Part shown: piece after piece, positions 37,818 through 49,591 of the stretch
Layout of the letters: each line of letters opens with the position of its first letter
How positions within the stretch are numbered: the first letter of the stretch is position 1
Source: Chrysogorgia sp. JL179-B06
Taxonomy: Eukaryota > Cnidaria > Anthozoa > Scleralcyonacea > Chrysogorgiidae
Length of the DNA: 64,000 bases
Assembly (NCBI GenBank): GCA_035772405.1
Contig: JAYKKM010000026.1
Coordinates: 410,501 to 474,500 of the forward strand
Direction of reading: 5' to 3'
The notes under the pieces: model-generated
The model's database searches: none
What the model was told of the DNA's origin: nothing
What the model saw: the letters and a program-made list of their open reading frames with translations, nothing else
Made by a program: the position numbers and the translations under genes

Positions 37818-38322
37818 GGGGTTAAAAAATCGGAGCATATCTCCCCTGTGCTTCGTAATCTTCACTGGTTGCCGGTGAGATCAAGAATTGTATTTAAGAT
37901 ACTAATAATTACTTTGAAGGCTTTGCATGGCCAGGCGCCTGTTTATATTACTGATTTGCTAACTAAATATAAACCTACTCGTGCTTTGAGATCATCAGAC
38001 CGTAATCTGCTACTTGAGTCAAAATCCAAAACGGTGACTCATGGAGACAGAGCGTTCTCGGTTTCGGCACCAAAACTGTGGAATTCATTACCACAGGAAA
38101 TTAGAAGCTTTGATATGTTGGGTAATTTTAAGTCAGCAGTTAAGACTTTTCTTTTTTAAAATTAATAGTTTTTTGTTAATCGTAGTAATATATGTAGTAG
38201 GCTTTATCTTATAATGAAACTGTAATAAGTTTTATAAGTAACATTAAGAATATATTGTTGTAAGAGCATTGAGACTATAGTATAATGCTCCTAATACGTC
38301 TATTATTATTATTATTATTATT
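37818..38322 (+). pseudogene. LINE ORF2 C-terminus and 3' UTR, right piece
   Basis: The frame GVKKSEHISPVLRNLHWLPV runs through FKILIITLKALHGQAPVYI and GDRAFSVSAPKLWNSLP to a TAA at about 38157-38159, the C-terminal block of CR1/L2/Rex-type reverse transcriptase proteins. The 3' UTR ends AATGCTCCTAATACGTCTA followed by (TTA)n. The left piece is at 5311-5352. The element is 5'-truncated: only about 550 bp were inserted. Confidence 0.93.
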
Positions 38323-39332
38323 AATATTCCACTCTAATATTCCCCGCTATAGTATATTCCCCTCTATAATCAAGTTCTAGCATATTGAACAGAACGAATA
38401 CAAGATTTTCAATTCAAATTAAACACTTGAGAATCCCACTGCAGGGTATGTTCGTACTTTGTTCTATTATTTCATCGCGAGTTGCCGACGTATTACAAAT
38501 CATCCACTGAAAAAAGCATTTATTTTCTATTGTGACTCCTATCAATATTCACATGGGTGAAATATAAGTACGTTATTTTGAGAACCCTCGGGGATATGCG
38601 ATAAATATAACCTCGTATACAAAATAACAATATAAAAATAACAAAATATAAAAATAACCTAGTATACAAATACTGACGTTAAATAGCCGGTTAAAGTGGC
38701 ACTACGATGAAAATTCACCCCCGTCTTTTAGATTTTATTTAGCATAGAATAGTATTTCAGGGTCGAAAGTGATCATCGATGTAAAAAAACACTAAAAAAT
38801 GGTATTTTGAAGTGAGTATTTTGAGCTCTGAAATCACTATAATTTAGGCCAAACGTGTTCCAAGCGTGTTTCTTCCACGCGTGTTTCTATAACTCAACGG
38901 AAACATGCAAAACGTTCTTTCTGTTTCTTTTATAAAATATCCCTGTAGAACTAAGTAAAATTAAACATTGAAGTAGCGTTGCTATGTCATCAAAAACGTA
39001 CGTTTCCCTAGTTACGCTTCAAGCCTGGCGTACGCGTGTGAATATTTAACGTGAACTTTTCATACTACACTATAGAAACACGGTTTTTATAGTCAATCAG
39101 AGTACATATATTATCACAATGTTATTTTATCAATTTTTACTTTGCATCATGCTTGAATATCACGGGACCACTGCTTTGGTTTTTGAGCTTTTGAGTCAAC
39201 TTGGAACAGGGCATGCATGCATGGCCGAGCAATATCTATCGCAAGTCTTTCAAGAACTTTATATAACACGCGCTTATGCTATCCACGTGCTAAAACTAAC
39301 TGGGTAAACAAAAAAAAAACCATTTCCTACCA
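38323..39332. other. intergenic, no gene seen
   Basis: Starts with the resumed CTCTAATATTCC repeat. GGTTAAAGTGGCACTACGATG near 38690 looks like a TTAAAGTG-type MITE end. GTTTCTATAACTCAACGGAAACATG near 38884 resembles the 34081 foldback end. AAAACTAACTGGGTAAACAAA is directly repeated just before the next LINE piece. Confidence 0.5.
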
Positions 39333-39716
39333 CGTGCTAAAACTAACTGGGGTAAACAAAAACTATCATATCAAGGACTAGTCGATTGGAACACTTTGCC
39401 AGATGAACTAAAAATGCCTTCCTCTTTCAAATTTTTCAAAACGGAACTTAAAAAGTTGATGGATATTTGAACTGCTTAAGTTTATTTTAATTTATTGTAT
39501 TTTTGATAAGTGTATTATTAATTGTATACTGGAACTGCATTTTATAGGTGTTTTTTTGTTTTTGTTTTGCTTTTTGTAATGTTATGTTATGTTACGTTGT
39601 TTTTTATTTATTTATTGTTGTATATATTTTTAATGACGCAAGGCTCCTCTGAAAACCACTTCTGTGACGGGGACACCCTGATTAAAGATTGTTATAATAA
39701 TAATAATAATAATAAT
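39333..39716 (+). pseudogene. second LINE family, C-terminal fragment and 3' UTR
   Basis: 39333-39470 reads RAKTNWGKQKLSYQG then LVDWNTLPDELKMPSSFKFF and ends at TGA, the typical LINE ORF2 end (G..WN.LP......S...FK..L). The 3' UTR ends GGACACCCTGATTAAAGATTG with an (AAT)n tail. A related 3' end is at about 41815-41910. Confidence 0.85.
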
Positions 39717-40172
39717 CCGAGGAGTAGCGTGATGCCAATGTTTATATACAGCTATTGTTTATATACATATTTACACTTTTGATTCATGAATAACTATAGT
39801 TATATAATCAGATTTTCTATTCCTGAACAACTGGTTATATAAACAGATTTTCTATGAACAAATATACACGTACGTTGGCCATGCAAACTTTGAAATAATT
39901 AACAAGCACAATTGTTATACACAAGGTCATTAAAAAAAACCAAAAAACGGTTGGTCTTCACACGCAAGCAAACGAAGCACGCTACGTATGCTGACGACAC
40001 GTGCGCGTGCTTCTATTTGATCTGTGCGCGTGCATGCATGCAGTAATTAACTTGGAATAAAACTCATCGAAATGTACTCGCTGTAGAGACACGCGCCATG
40101 ATTTTGCTCCGAACAATCCACGTTATCCTTTTTGTTTGGTTGGTTCTTCGCGGGATTCGTCATATATACTGC
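39717..40172. other. intergenic, no gene seen
   Basis: No supported frame. Contains TGCATGCATGCAG near 40031. Confidence 0.5.
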
Positions 40173-40490
40173 GGGAGAACCTAGTGCAGGCCTTGTTACG
40201 TACCGCAACGAATCAACTTCGACCACCTTATTTTTCTCAAACACGTTCAGTTTGATATTTGAGCATTGATATTTTAAGTAGTTTTAAGTCAGCACTTAAG
40301 ACTTTTCTTTTTTAAAATTAATAGTTTTTTGTTCATATTGGTAATATATGTAGTAGGCTTTATCTTACAATGAAACTGCAATTAGTTTTATAAGTAACAT
40401 TAAGAACATGTTGTTGTAAGAGCATTGAGACAATTGTATAATGCTCCTAATACGTCTTTATTATTATTATTATTATTATTAATATGTTTA
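40173..40490 (+). mobile_element. SINE-like composite: unique head plus LINE tail, copy 1
   Basis: A roughly 105-bp head (GGAGAACCTAG, CGCAACGAATCAACTT, ACCACCTTATTTTTCTCAAA) is fused to the last ~210 bp of the LINE at 38322 (AAGTCAGCACTT to (TTA)n). The same fusion recurs at 51742-52042, so it was probably mobilised as a unit. Confidence 0.7.
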
Positions 40491-41943
40491 TTTAAAAAGT
40501 GTCATTTTCACATGTTTCTCTGTAACATTTTGACTTTGATAATATTAACTCAGCATTGTTATAAGAACCCTGGAGGCTTGTAGCAGCGCCGGCGCGTAAT
40601 GACCAGTGTATAGAACATCCCACCAGTGATCGATAGGTCAGTTATAAGTTATGGGTTCATGCAATTCGCGTCAGGGGGAACGAAACCTAGGCTACAATGC
40701 TTCAATATTCAAGTACCACAATATGTACTAACATATTTGTATTTGAACTGAACATATTTAATTCAGAAAAATAGAATCTTTAATATTATTATGTATAATG
40801 TACATATATAAGGCATGCATATACTCAAACATTGTAAACCCTCGAATTCTATAATAACTCATGTGTTCCTGTATCTGTACAACTGCATGAATTGTCGCAT
40901 ATATATCAACATATATATAGGCTTATAGCGACTGTCTGTGATAGAAAATCATTAAGGAAGTAATCAATAAAAGTTTATAAACAAAGATAGTGGCTTTCAG
41001 ACATGCATGTTAAACATTATATGTGTGTGAATTTGGCTGTCCAAACGTCATCCACTTCATCCTCATGATGTGCTAGAACAATTGGTTTGTGAAGGATTTC
41101 TCGGGTACAATTAGAATAGCTGAGAGCTATGCAATTTATTCAGCTAAAATCAATATCCACTTATTTTCTGAGATACGTCCACTAACAAAGCTAATATCCT
41201 ACGACAGCATTTGTTTAAAGCCCGTTCTAAATTCTCGTTCACCACCATTCATTCTCATCACTGTAGGACTACATGCCATATGGACTATACCTATATGCTC
41301 TGCCACTCGGAGATACACTGAGCGGATATATTATTTAATATATCTCCGGATATTTTCTTGATATTCAATGCATGCTAGTGTTGTGATCCATAGGATAAAC
41401 AGGTGGAATACAATTGGATTGGAGCGATTGTATGAAACGGAGTGGCGTCCAGAGTAAAGAGGTAATTATATATATATATGTTCATTTTCTCGAAGCACTA
41501 GAGATGAAATGAAAATCGAGTCAGTCTACAATGCGGCAAACTGAAAAAATGGTAGCAACGCGAAATCATGGCTTAATCGGGTATACAATATTTTCCTACG
41601 ACACGAGTTAATATAGCTACTAAATATTTGAATAATTTAGATAAAACTTCAAGCTAAGGACTTTAGAAATTTTAAATGTTTTTTACCAGGAATAAATTAG
41701 ACTAGGTTAGTTTTTATATTTGTAGATTCTTTTTATAAGGATATGATATGGACTATTATATATGCATATCTTTATAAGTCCTTGTATTTATGTTAATATT
41801 TTCATATTTCATGCAGTATTAGTGACTTTAGCATGACACTTCTGAAAACACAGCAGTGATGTAGGCATCCTGAATAAAGATCGATTATTATTATTATTAT
41901 ATATACTTATATAGTTCAAGTATATATGTATATGAAAATTTGA
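40491..41943. other. intergenic with a LINE tail
   Basis: No supported gene. About 41815-41910 (ACTTCTGAAAACACAGCAG then CATCCTGAATAAAGATCG and (ATT)n) is a 3' end of the 39333 LINE family, plus strand. Short AT microsatellites lie at 41466-41480. Confidence 0.55.
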
Positions 41944-42006
41944 TTGCCCAAACCGGGAATTGAACCCGAACGCATCGGCGCTCCAACCACTGAGCTATTG
42001 AGACAC
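41944..42006 (-). repeat. tRNA-derived sequence (A and B boxes, shortened anticodon arm)
   Basis: The minus strand reads TAGCTCAGTGGTTGGAGCG (A box/D arm) then GGGTTCAATTCCCGG (B box/T arm). The stretch between is too short for a normal anticodon arm, so this is a SINE head or tRNA pseudogene rather than a functional tRNA. Confidence 0.7.
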
Positions 42007-42180
42007 GGTCAGAACAGTCAAACATCATATACATATTTATACATCGCCCCGAATCTCAAATCTCTACAGACATCTCATATTCGATGAAGTAGAGCGAAGC
42101 CTCTAGCAGGACTTCCTTAAGTAGCGAGCTTATCACCGGCTCTTGTATACAGGAGGCTTTAGAACAATTTTCTTATATAT

Positions 42181-42600
42181 AAACTTATAAAGTGCTTTGC
42201 CTCGTTCGACCTTCATCTTCCTCCTGTTGCCACGAGTGTTGACAGAACTCTTTTATCAAACGAATTCACGAAGCCCTCCGTTACACACTTCTTTGTCCAT
42301 AGACCTTTATTGTGGTTTCTCTTGCATTGCACACGCACGGCCCAGCATGCTTGCTGGTCTGGCCGGCCATAATACATAAACTTATAAAGTGCTTTGCCTC
42401 GTTCGACCTTCACCTTCCTCCTGTTGCCACGAGTGTTGACAGAACTCTTTTATCAAACGAATTCACGAAGCCTTCCGTTACACACTTCTTTGTCCATAGA
42501 GCTTTATTGTGGGTTCTCTTAACACTGTGCACGAAGGAATGCCGTCGCATTGCACACGCGCGGCCCAGCATGCTTGCTGGCCTGGCCGGCCACCATGCAA
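42181..42600. repeat. tandem duplication, 197-bp period
   Basis: AAACTTATAAAGTGCTTTGC starts at 42181 and again at 42378; the copies are about 95% alike. Copy 2 carries an extra ~25 bp (AACACTGTGCACGAAGG). Both keep the same minus-strand open segment (KKCVTEGFVNSFDKRVLSTL or nearly so). I do not recognise it; it may be chance or a duplicated exon. Confidence 0.85.
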
Positions 42601-43913
42601 GTGCGAATCCTTAATTGGAAAATTAGTTACAGGAAACAACGCGGTGTTTGGCTTAAAAGCTTTTTCATTTATCTTCTGAAGGACAAAACCACTCGAGAAG
42701 CAGTGGATTGTTGAAGATAACTCGTTTTGATTTTTTAAATTTCTGAACAACTAGTGGCACGGTGTGAGATTAAACCGATCAATCATGTATAGTTAACAGC
42801 GAGGATTGCCGCGATATTACGGACACGACAACTTGAGCGCGTACTTGGATTTCGTCACATGTTTCCATAGGACTAGGTACTGTGATGAATAATATTCAGA
42901 ACATACAACTTGAGAAACTAAACGTCTCTTTACCAAAGCAAAAGCAGCTAACAACTACATATTAGGCTCTTGGTCGTATTGCTGAGTACCCAAGTAAACT
43001 GCGACATCAAAATAATGAACTTGCATTTTTTTAAACCCGGCATTTAAATACAACTTCAAACTATATTAACCGACGAACAATCAAACTTCAGGCTGTCATT
43101 GCTCGAGTCCTCTTGAATATTTTTTGAGCAATTCTTGTCGGTGGTGGGTTATCGTTATTTGTTCGAGTTGAAAGCTAGTTAAAGTCTGTGTGTTAACAGC
43201 GTCCATGAAACAAGAACGACAACACATATATTCTAAGGAACTGTATTTTAATAGAGATCTCATGGTCGCGGTGTGAGATATTAGCTTTAACTTTGTCTTA
43301 ATAAAATTGTTGTTTGAAAGGAGATGAAAAGAGACTTCTATAACGTTAAACTAAACCGTGAAAATCCTCGTGACAACAAAAACGTCCTCGAACGAGAAGC
43401 ATAACCCGTCCCTATAAAACTCCTTATTAACTAAAGATTTACTTGATCAGTAAATAATTATATTATTAATGCAACATATATAGAAGCAAGACGCGAACAT
43501 GATTAAGGACGACATGGCAATTGAATGTATATAAACGTTTCTCAGTCCAAACAGAACTACGAATGATTTCCAGATCCCAGAGCCGTGTATCGCATTCCGG
43601 CTGATACTGTCCTTGTTGTTGCTATATAAAGTCCTTGTTGTTACTATAAAATTCGTGAGAGGATTTTGATTTTGACAACTCTGGCTCTAATAGAGTGGCA
43701 GGCTTACCAATTCCGGGTATGACAACTATTACATGTTGAGTATTCCGTGATAACCAATAGTCGATCCGACTAGAACTGATTTCAACCATGGTGGTTGATT
43801 GTGATTTGCATGATTTCAAAGGATCCCTAATTTAATCAAGCTATATATGCGATACACTCTTCCTGTTTAAACTAATTCACAGCTGTTTAATATTGTTTGA
43901 ATTAGTTGAAGGA
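42601..43913. other. intergenic, no gene seen
   Basis: No supported frame, repeat or RNA recognised. Confidence 0.45.
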
Positions 43914-44180
43914 TCAGTCTAAGTAATTAAAGTCTTCTTTACATCCTAGCTTTGAATCATCTGCTGCCATTCCTCCTTGTACGAACTCTCTTGACGAGAC
44001 ATTGAGTCTGTTTTTACTGATTGTACAGCGAGCAGTTTCACGTGACCGAAATAGACTCCTAACGGTATAGCCGGTCATATAACTGTTCCCCTTCCCCTTC
44101 CCCTTAGTCAAAACCACTTCCCAGCTGACCTTGTGAACCCAAATCGTTATGTAAAGTTTGCCTTTTTCACAACATACCAT
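43914..44180 (-). other. unrecognised 88-codon minus-strand frame
   Basis: The second half (YMTGYTVRSLFRSRETARCT to a terminal EDFNYLD stop) has a hydrophilic, basic-then-acidic composition like a protein tail. AG acceptor-like sites stand upstream, including one in the purine-rich run near 44100. It could be a terminal exon. No domain recognised and no partner exon seen. Confidence 0.25.
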
Positions 44181-44939
44181 TAAGCATATATTCCAGATAT
44201 TTTGCTCTTCCTCTCCCCAATATTCGTATTGATATTTTCAAGAGGAAATCGACAAAATATAAACTAAAAGTCTAAAGAGCCTTTTCAGCCCAATCTCACA
44301 ACGACAAACTCATGATTACATGGCGAATATTTCAACCCAAGCTCTGTACAAAGGTCACCGGTGCGAAATTTCCATGTAATCGCTCAAAATCTTCACCACG
44401 GACTGAATATAGTGTGTGAAAGTTCGTTATACGCAGGAGTTAAACGGGGGAAAAGATGGCCTGTTCGCAGTTCCCGCTTGTTTTCACTTTGGATTTCAGT
44501 TTCAGCCCGGAATGAAATTGCTCATGTAACATATAAGATTTTTTCAGCCAGACTGGGCGGGCTAAATTTCTCAGCTCTACGTAATCGTATCAGTACTTCG
44601 AAGGTCACGATATATAGAAGTGCTGGTTTGTTTTATTAAAACATATACCTGTTACGACGTACTTGCTCTTTACACATATTGCGAAATCCGATACTGATCC
44701 TGGAAGAGTAGACTGGTTGTCTCTAGCGGACCTGATTGCATTTGAGTCTAGATTGGTATCGAACTATGAATCATAAACTATAAAAGTCAAATATCTTGAG
44801 GATGCATGCAAAGGCCTTTCGTTAGGCCTACCTTACGGTCCTTACCTTTTCGTTGAATTTCCCTCAGTTTAATTTATGGTGGTTGATGCAGTTAATGAGA
44901 TTTTTTGTTAAATCTTTTTTTTTATATCAAAACAAAACC
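44181..44939. other. intergenic, decayed repeat
   Basis: TTTCAGCCC and CATGTAAT/CATGTAAC words occur in opposite orientation between 44285 and 44600, suggesting a decayed foldback element. No supported gene. Confidence 0.4.
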
Positions 44940-45097
44940 TGCGCTGCGTATGCAGTGCCGAGATACAAGTTGAATCTCTGAAAGGTTGGTGTACTGCCGA
45001 AATAATGTTTAGGCGCGGTCTAACGTTTTGAGCAAAGGCCTTTCTTCAGAGAGCCTTCACTCTCTGATGGAGCCAACCTTTTTAGTTTGTGATTTTT

Positions 45098-45168
45098 TCC
45101 CGGACATGGATCGAACCAGTAACCTTCTGATTGCCGGTGAGACGCTCTAACCATTGCGCTAATATATG
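45098..45168 (-). repeat. tRNA-like sequence
   Basis: The minus strand reads TAGCGCAATGGTTAGAGCG (A box), an anticodon-arm-sized middle and GGTTCGATCC (B box). The acceptor arms do not pair well, so it is probably a SINE head, not a gene. Confidence 0.6.
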
Positions 45169-45283
45169 TACTGCCTATGCGGCAGTCATGACTATATATC
45201 AGTAATGCTTGAATGAATGTTTGAAGTCATAGTTAAGCTCGATTGTTAAACTAATATTTAAAGGCAAAGCTAAGCTTTATTAC

Positions 45284-45766
45284 TTAAAGTGCCCATAACC
45301 TCAAAATGTATTATTGTCTTGTTTGGAAGAACTTTTAAAATGATAAAGTAACTTCTTTTGAAGATTTTCGTTTCTTTGCTTTTTTTTTTAGATATATCAG
45401 TTTGTTTGATATGCAAATGTCTGAAATTTCGTCACACATGCATAATGACTTATTGGAGAAATGTGTATATCTCTTTCGTTCTCGAACGAAATCCTTTAAA
45501 ATCAAGAAGTTTGGTGTTGTGGGAGAAACGCACACACGTGTTATTCACACTTTAGTGTTTTTATTTCATGAACGCAAAGATATATAACATTCTCTGATAA
45601 CTCATTATGCATGTGTGACGAAATTCCAGATATTTGCATATCAAACAAACTGATATATCTAAAAAATAAAGCGAAGAAGTGAAAATATTCAAAATAAGTT
45701 ACTTTATCATTTTAAAAGTTCTTCCAAATAAGACAATAAAAAATTTAGAGGTTAGGGGCACTTTAA
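45284..45766. mobile_element. 483-bp TTAAAGTGCC foldback MITE
   Basis: Arms of roughly 170 bp pair from TTAAAGTGCCC inward (AGAACTTTTAAAATGATAAA, GATATGCAAAT, TTTCGTCACACATGCATAAT). The duplicate locus near 47930 lacks it. A one-sided relative is at 53444-53719. Confidence 0.85.
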
Positions 45767-45969
45767 CATAAAAGAGTAATAAATTATCTCTATGTTATGT
45801 CACTCATAGCTTTGTGGCAACAATTACAGCAGGGTAGCAGCTTAAATCCCAGCAGACTAGAGGGACAATAAGGCAAAGTATACTAGCAAAGTGGCTAGAC
45901 TGAATGACCCAATCGGACGCTTCACGTCATGCATGGTTAAGGTTTCCCTTCCAAAATTACATATTTTCG

Positions 45970-46410
45970 CGTAAGGTGTCTGTCACGTTAAAAGGGAGTT
46001 GCATGGTGGGTTTTTCTATTGTATAATTTATTTATTCTCACTTACAGTAGTTACAGTTTGTTATTCATCTTGACATACGCGAGAGAATCTATGCTCCTCC
46101 GCTATTGATTATAAGGGCCATTGTATTTTACACGTGAAGATATGCAGTGTTGTGTGTTTTGATTGGGTTAGAGGTTTTAACACGACTTATTCACGCTGAT
46201 CTTTTTTGCCGTTTTTCTCTTTCATAAAGACTATATATTGTTCATTGTTCGACTTGTGAACGTTGAGATGCTATATATGCAATGGGTTGTCCGTTTTAAG
46301 TGGATTTATTTTTCTTAACATGATATCTCATTAGCGACGATTTAATATTTAATATTTTACTCTAGGGTATAATCAAAGATTCTATAAGTGTGTTGAAGCA
46401 AGTGTATTAA
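45970..46410. repeat. inverted duplication, left copy
   Basis: AAGGTGTCTGTCACGTTAAA, GTTGTGTGTTTTGATTGG and AAAGACTATATATTGTTCAT recur inverted at about 48660-49085. Confidence 0.75.
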
Positions 46411-46456
46411 CATATATACGTATTCCATATAAGGTCATATAGAAAGAGCATGGAAA

Positions 46457-46558
46457 GAGCAAATACGTTGCCCTGACGAGAAAATACATTGCCCCGACGA
46501 GCAAATACATTGTTCTGACGAGAAAATACATTTCCATGACGAGCAAATACATGTTCTG
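46457..46558. repeat. 21-bp tandem repeat, about 5 copies
   Basis: GAG(C/A)AAATACATTGCCCTGAC-type units. On the minus strand they give a 7-residue repeat (NVFARQG-like) inside a 100-codon frame, which I regard as a by-product of the period. Confidence 0.85.
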
Positions 46559-46894
46559 CGTATCCCATACGGGTTATATCGTGTATTAGTCTATAACTAT
46601 AAGTTTGGACAACTACGATGCGTACTCTAGTTTTTTTAACGCACTTTGAGGTGTTTGGATATGTTATATGATACAGTATTACTCTGATGTGAATCGCCGT
46701 ATGCATCATGTGGCCGGGAACTTCTTATCCGCGGTGAATACTAATAATACTTATTCTGCCCCTAAGGTCAAGTGTATAGAACTTTGTGCTTCTCCCAAGA
46801 AAAACTTTCTACGAATTCCGGATTCAGAATAACTGGAATAAAATTCGTTTATTTCTGAGTTATTCTTATTCCCCGAAATACTTGAATGACCTTC

Positions 46895-47510
46895 TGATTG
46901 CCGCGCCATTGAGTTACAGACTAGATGGCAGCCTTTGTTAACTCAAGACTGTGCTCTTCGTTTTTATAACTCCTGCATTCATGACGATATTATTATTCAT
47001 TGCTCTGTTACCTGGGGCAATTGTTCCAAAACGCTCTTACTCCGAATTCAGCTTCGCCTTCAAAAGCGTGTAGGACGCGTTATCTTATAGCTGATAAGTG
47101 ATGACTACATTCTAATCCTTCAGTTCTTTTCTCCAAGCTAAAATGGATTCCATGAGTTTTTGATCTAATTAAGTTAAGGAAACTTCTTCTGCTATTTAAT
47201 ATACGAATATACCCTAATGCTCCACCTGACCACCTTCCTTTAAACTTATACTGTTCAATTTCTTATCAGCCACTCGACTAACTTGTGTTGACCATCTAGA
47301 AGACCTATTTTGCTTCAACTGTAAAGTTTTATTGAATTGTAAATGTATTTCAGCTTAACTAGTTTACTTCATATTATTAGTCCCACTGTATATATATAGT
47401 GTATTTACTTATGTCTGTTGTATTTGTAAAGATTGTAGTATGTTGAGGGCCGTATGTTAGAATGATAACCTTTATGCTTAATACGTCTTTTCCCTCGTGA
47501 AATAGTTTTT
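46895..47510 (+). pseudogene. LINE ORF2 C-terminal fragment (third family)
   Basis: Shifted frames give RFYNSCIHDDIIIHCSVTWG, LRLQKRVGRVIL, then SKLKWIP and a decayed remainder, the thumb/C-terminal region of CR1/L2-type LINE proteins. The end GAGGGCC...TTTTCCCTCGTGAAAT matches the usual short 3' hairpin of such LINEs. Several stops and frameshifts. Confidence 0.75.
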
Positions 47511-47589
47511 ATTCTATTATATGCAGACTATACATAAGGTAAATATTTTGTAGTGTAATATAAAAGTGTTGCTGTGTATAAACAGTGTT

Positions 47590-48400
47590 AAAATACATAT
47601 TTAAAACTCTAAAAGGTTCGTGTACTGCTCGGAAATATTGTGTAGGAGTTCTAAAGTTTCCACTCCAGAGAGAGACAATTTACTCTTTGACAAACCGGGG
47701 CCTTCCCTCGAAACGTTAGACCTCCTGATCGGCAATACAGCAATCTTTTACAGTTTTTTAAATTTGTATTTTGTCTGTGGTGGTTTTGTGTATAAATCTC
47801 AACTTTCAGCAGGTATTTTTAATAACGTTTAACCTATGTTGTTATATGAATGTTTGAAGCTATACAAGGTAGCTCGATTATTAAACTAACGACTGTGAAA
47901 TTCGTAGAGCTTTATTATACTCTCACGAGTAACATAAGAGTAATAAATTATCTATTTATAAGATAAGATTTAATATCAAATTGGATTTTGCAACCTAAAG
48001 CGGTTGAAATACATCCATAAACATAGTTGCTTGCTTAGCTATTTCATATGTAAAATACAAGTTATTATATAGTGGAAATATTAAAAATTTTCAAATCTAT
48101 AAAATATAGATATAAAAACCTAGGTACTGAGAGTATTAAATCGTTCAACAGACGACGGAATAAATGAGTTTTTAAAACGATTTGTAGATTTAAAACGATT
48201 TTAAAAACGATTTTTTTATATGTCAACAAGTTTCAGCTTTGTGGCAACAATTGTGGTAGGGAAGCAGCTTAAATCCGACTAGAGAGACACGGATCCTTGG
48301 TTAGTCCTCAATAGCAACAACCCTTTGGGCAGGTCATACATGCATATCAGGCAAAGTACTAGCAGGCCAAAAAGTAGAGTGCGTAGACAGTGTTTTGGAT
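47590..48400. repeat. direct duplication, copy 2
   Basis: Diverged copy of 44940-45960 without the MITE. CTCGAAACGTTAGACC at about 47708 keeps the hammerhead-like 3' core. Confidence 0.6.
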
Positions 48401-48403
48401 GTA

Positions 48404-48578
48404 TAGCAAAGTGAAAAGGTGGTAAACTGCTGAGATTTTTAGTGACGAAATACTGATGTTTCGAGCGGAACCCTTCATCAGAGTAAAGCAGCTTACTCTG
48501 ATGAAGCGCTCCGCTCGAAACGTCAATATGTCGTTACTAAACATCTTGGCATTTAATTACCACCTTTTCACTTTGCTA
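48404..48578. mobile_element. foldback element with hammerhead-like motifs in both arms
   Basis: TAGCAAAGTG at 48404 and CACTTTGCTA ending 48578 close arms of about 80 bp. The plus strand at 48498-48524 reads CTGATGA, a short GC stem (AGCG-CTC-CGCT), then CGAAACGTC. The minus strand at 48455-48481 reads CTGATGA...CGAAACATC. CTGATGA - stem II - GAAA is the hammerhead core. Such motifs are known in Penelope-like elements. Activity is unproven. Confidence 0.75.
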
Positions 48579-48659
48579 CTAGCAAGCCATGCAGGCAACC
48601 TGCTAGGAAGAGATTTTCTTCTTCGTACATGTTTGATATATTACATTCCCGCTTACCTC

Positions 48660-49085
48660 TTTAATACACTTGCTTCTTAGTACTTATATATAATCTTTGA
48701 TTATACTCTTATAGTAATATCTCCTAAATTATTGTTAATGAGATATCATATTAAGAAATATAAATCCACTTAAAACTTAAACGGCCATTGCATTATATAG
48801 CAACTCGACTAAAGGTTCTCAAGTCGAATAATGAACAATATATAGTCTTTATGAAATAAAGAGAAAACCGCGAAGGTGAAACATATCAACACATCATGAG
48901 CGTGTGAATAAGTCATGCTAAAAGCTCTAATCCAATCAAAACACACAACTATAGATATCTTCACCTTCTATCGCGTACATCATGGATATCAAGATCATTA
49001 ACAAACTGTAAGAGAGAGTACATGAATGGATATTATACAATAGAACCAGCACGCACTTCCCTTTTAACATGACAGACACCTTGAT
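48660..49085. repeat. inverted duplication, right copy
   Basis: Inverted, diverged copy of 45970-46410. Confidence 0.75.
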
Positions 49086-49591
49086 TAATGAATAACTATA
49101 TATAAAATTGGTTGGGTAGTACTGTCTCTCGGACAACCCTTCAGTCTTCACCACGTGTTGATATAGCTCATACAAACACGTATTTTAGGCGCAGAAAATC
49201 GAGAAGAAAGTTGTGTTAATTCCTTAAATGTTTGCATGGTGAGAATAGTTAGTTTGACTTTTGTGTACACAACTTTTATTTTATTGCCGAGCTTTTGGCA
49301 TGAAGAAAGAGAGAATCAATCAAAATTGTGAAAATTCCTACGATTTCACAGGAGGGTGAACTGCTAAACAGTGCGGTTTCATCCCATGCAGTCCCTTACA
49401 CAATATAAAATCCGGCAATAACCTGATCGTTATCACAATCAATAACAATTCAGAATATTGTACTTCAGAAATTGTATAATTAATTATATCATTCGTCCGC
49501 TGACTATTATTATATTTTTAACTAACAGTTTTTTTTCAATTTGCCTTTATTTTGTTGCTTATAGAATTTCTCGTCAGTCTACGGAAAGATA
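49086..49591. other. upstream of the carbonic anhydrase candidate exon
   Basis: No repeat recognised. It probably contains the promoter and 5' UTR of the downstream exon, but I see no convincing TATA box or initiator. Confidence 0.35.

Larger units (their letters stand above)
44940..45960. repeat. direct duplication, copy 1 (of a PLE/SINE-like repeat)
   Basis: AAAGGTTGGTGTACTGCCG, GAATGTTTGAAG, AGCTCGATTGTTAAACTAA, AGAGTAATAAATTATC and GCAGCTTAAATCC recur in order at 47590-48400. The minus strand at about 45015-45058 reads CTCTGAAGAAAGGCC then AAAACGTTAGACCGCGCC, a hammerhead-like core of the kind known from Penelope-like elements. It is interrupted by the MITE at 45284. Confidence 0.65.

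Noticed and set aside
46407..46709. 100-codon minus-strand frame with NVFARQG repeats
   Set aside because: The repeat comes from a 21-bp tandem array inside an inverted-duplication repeat; no start context or domain.
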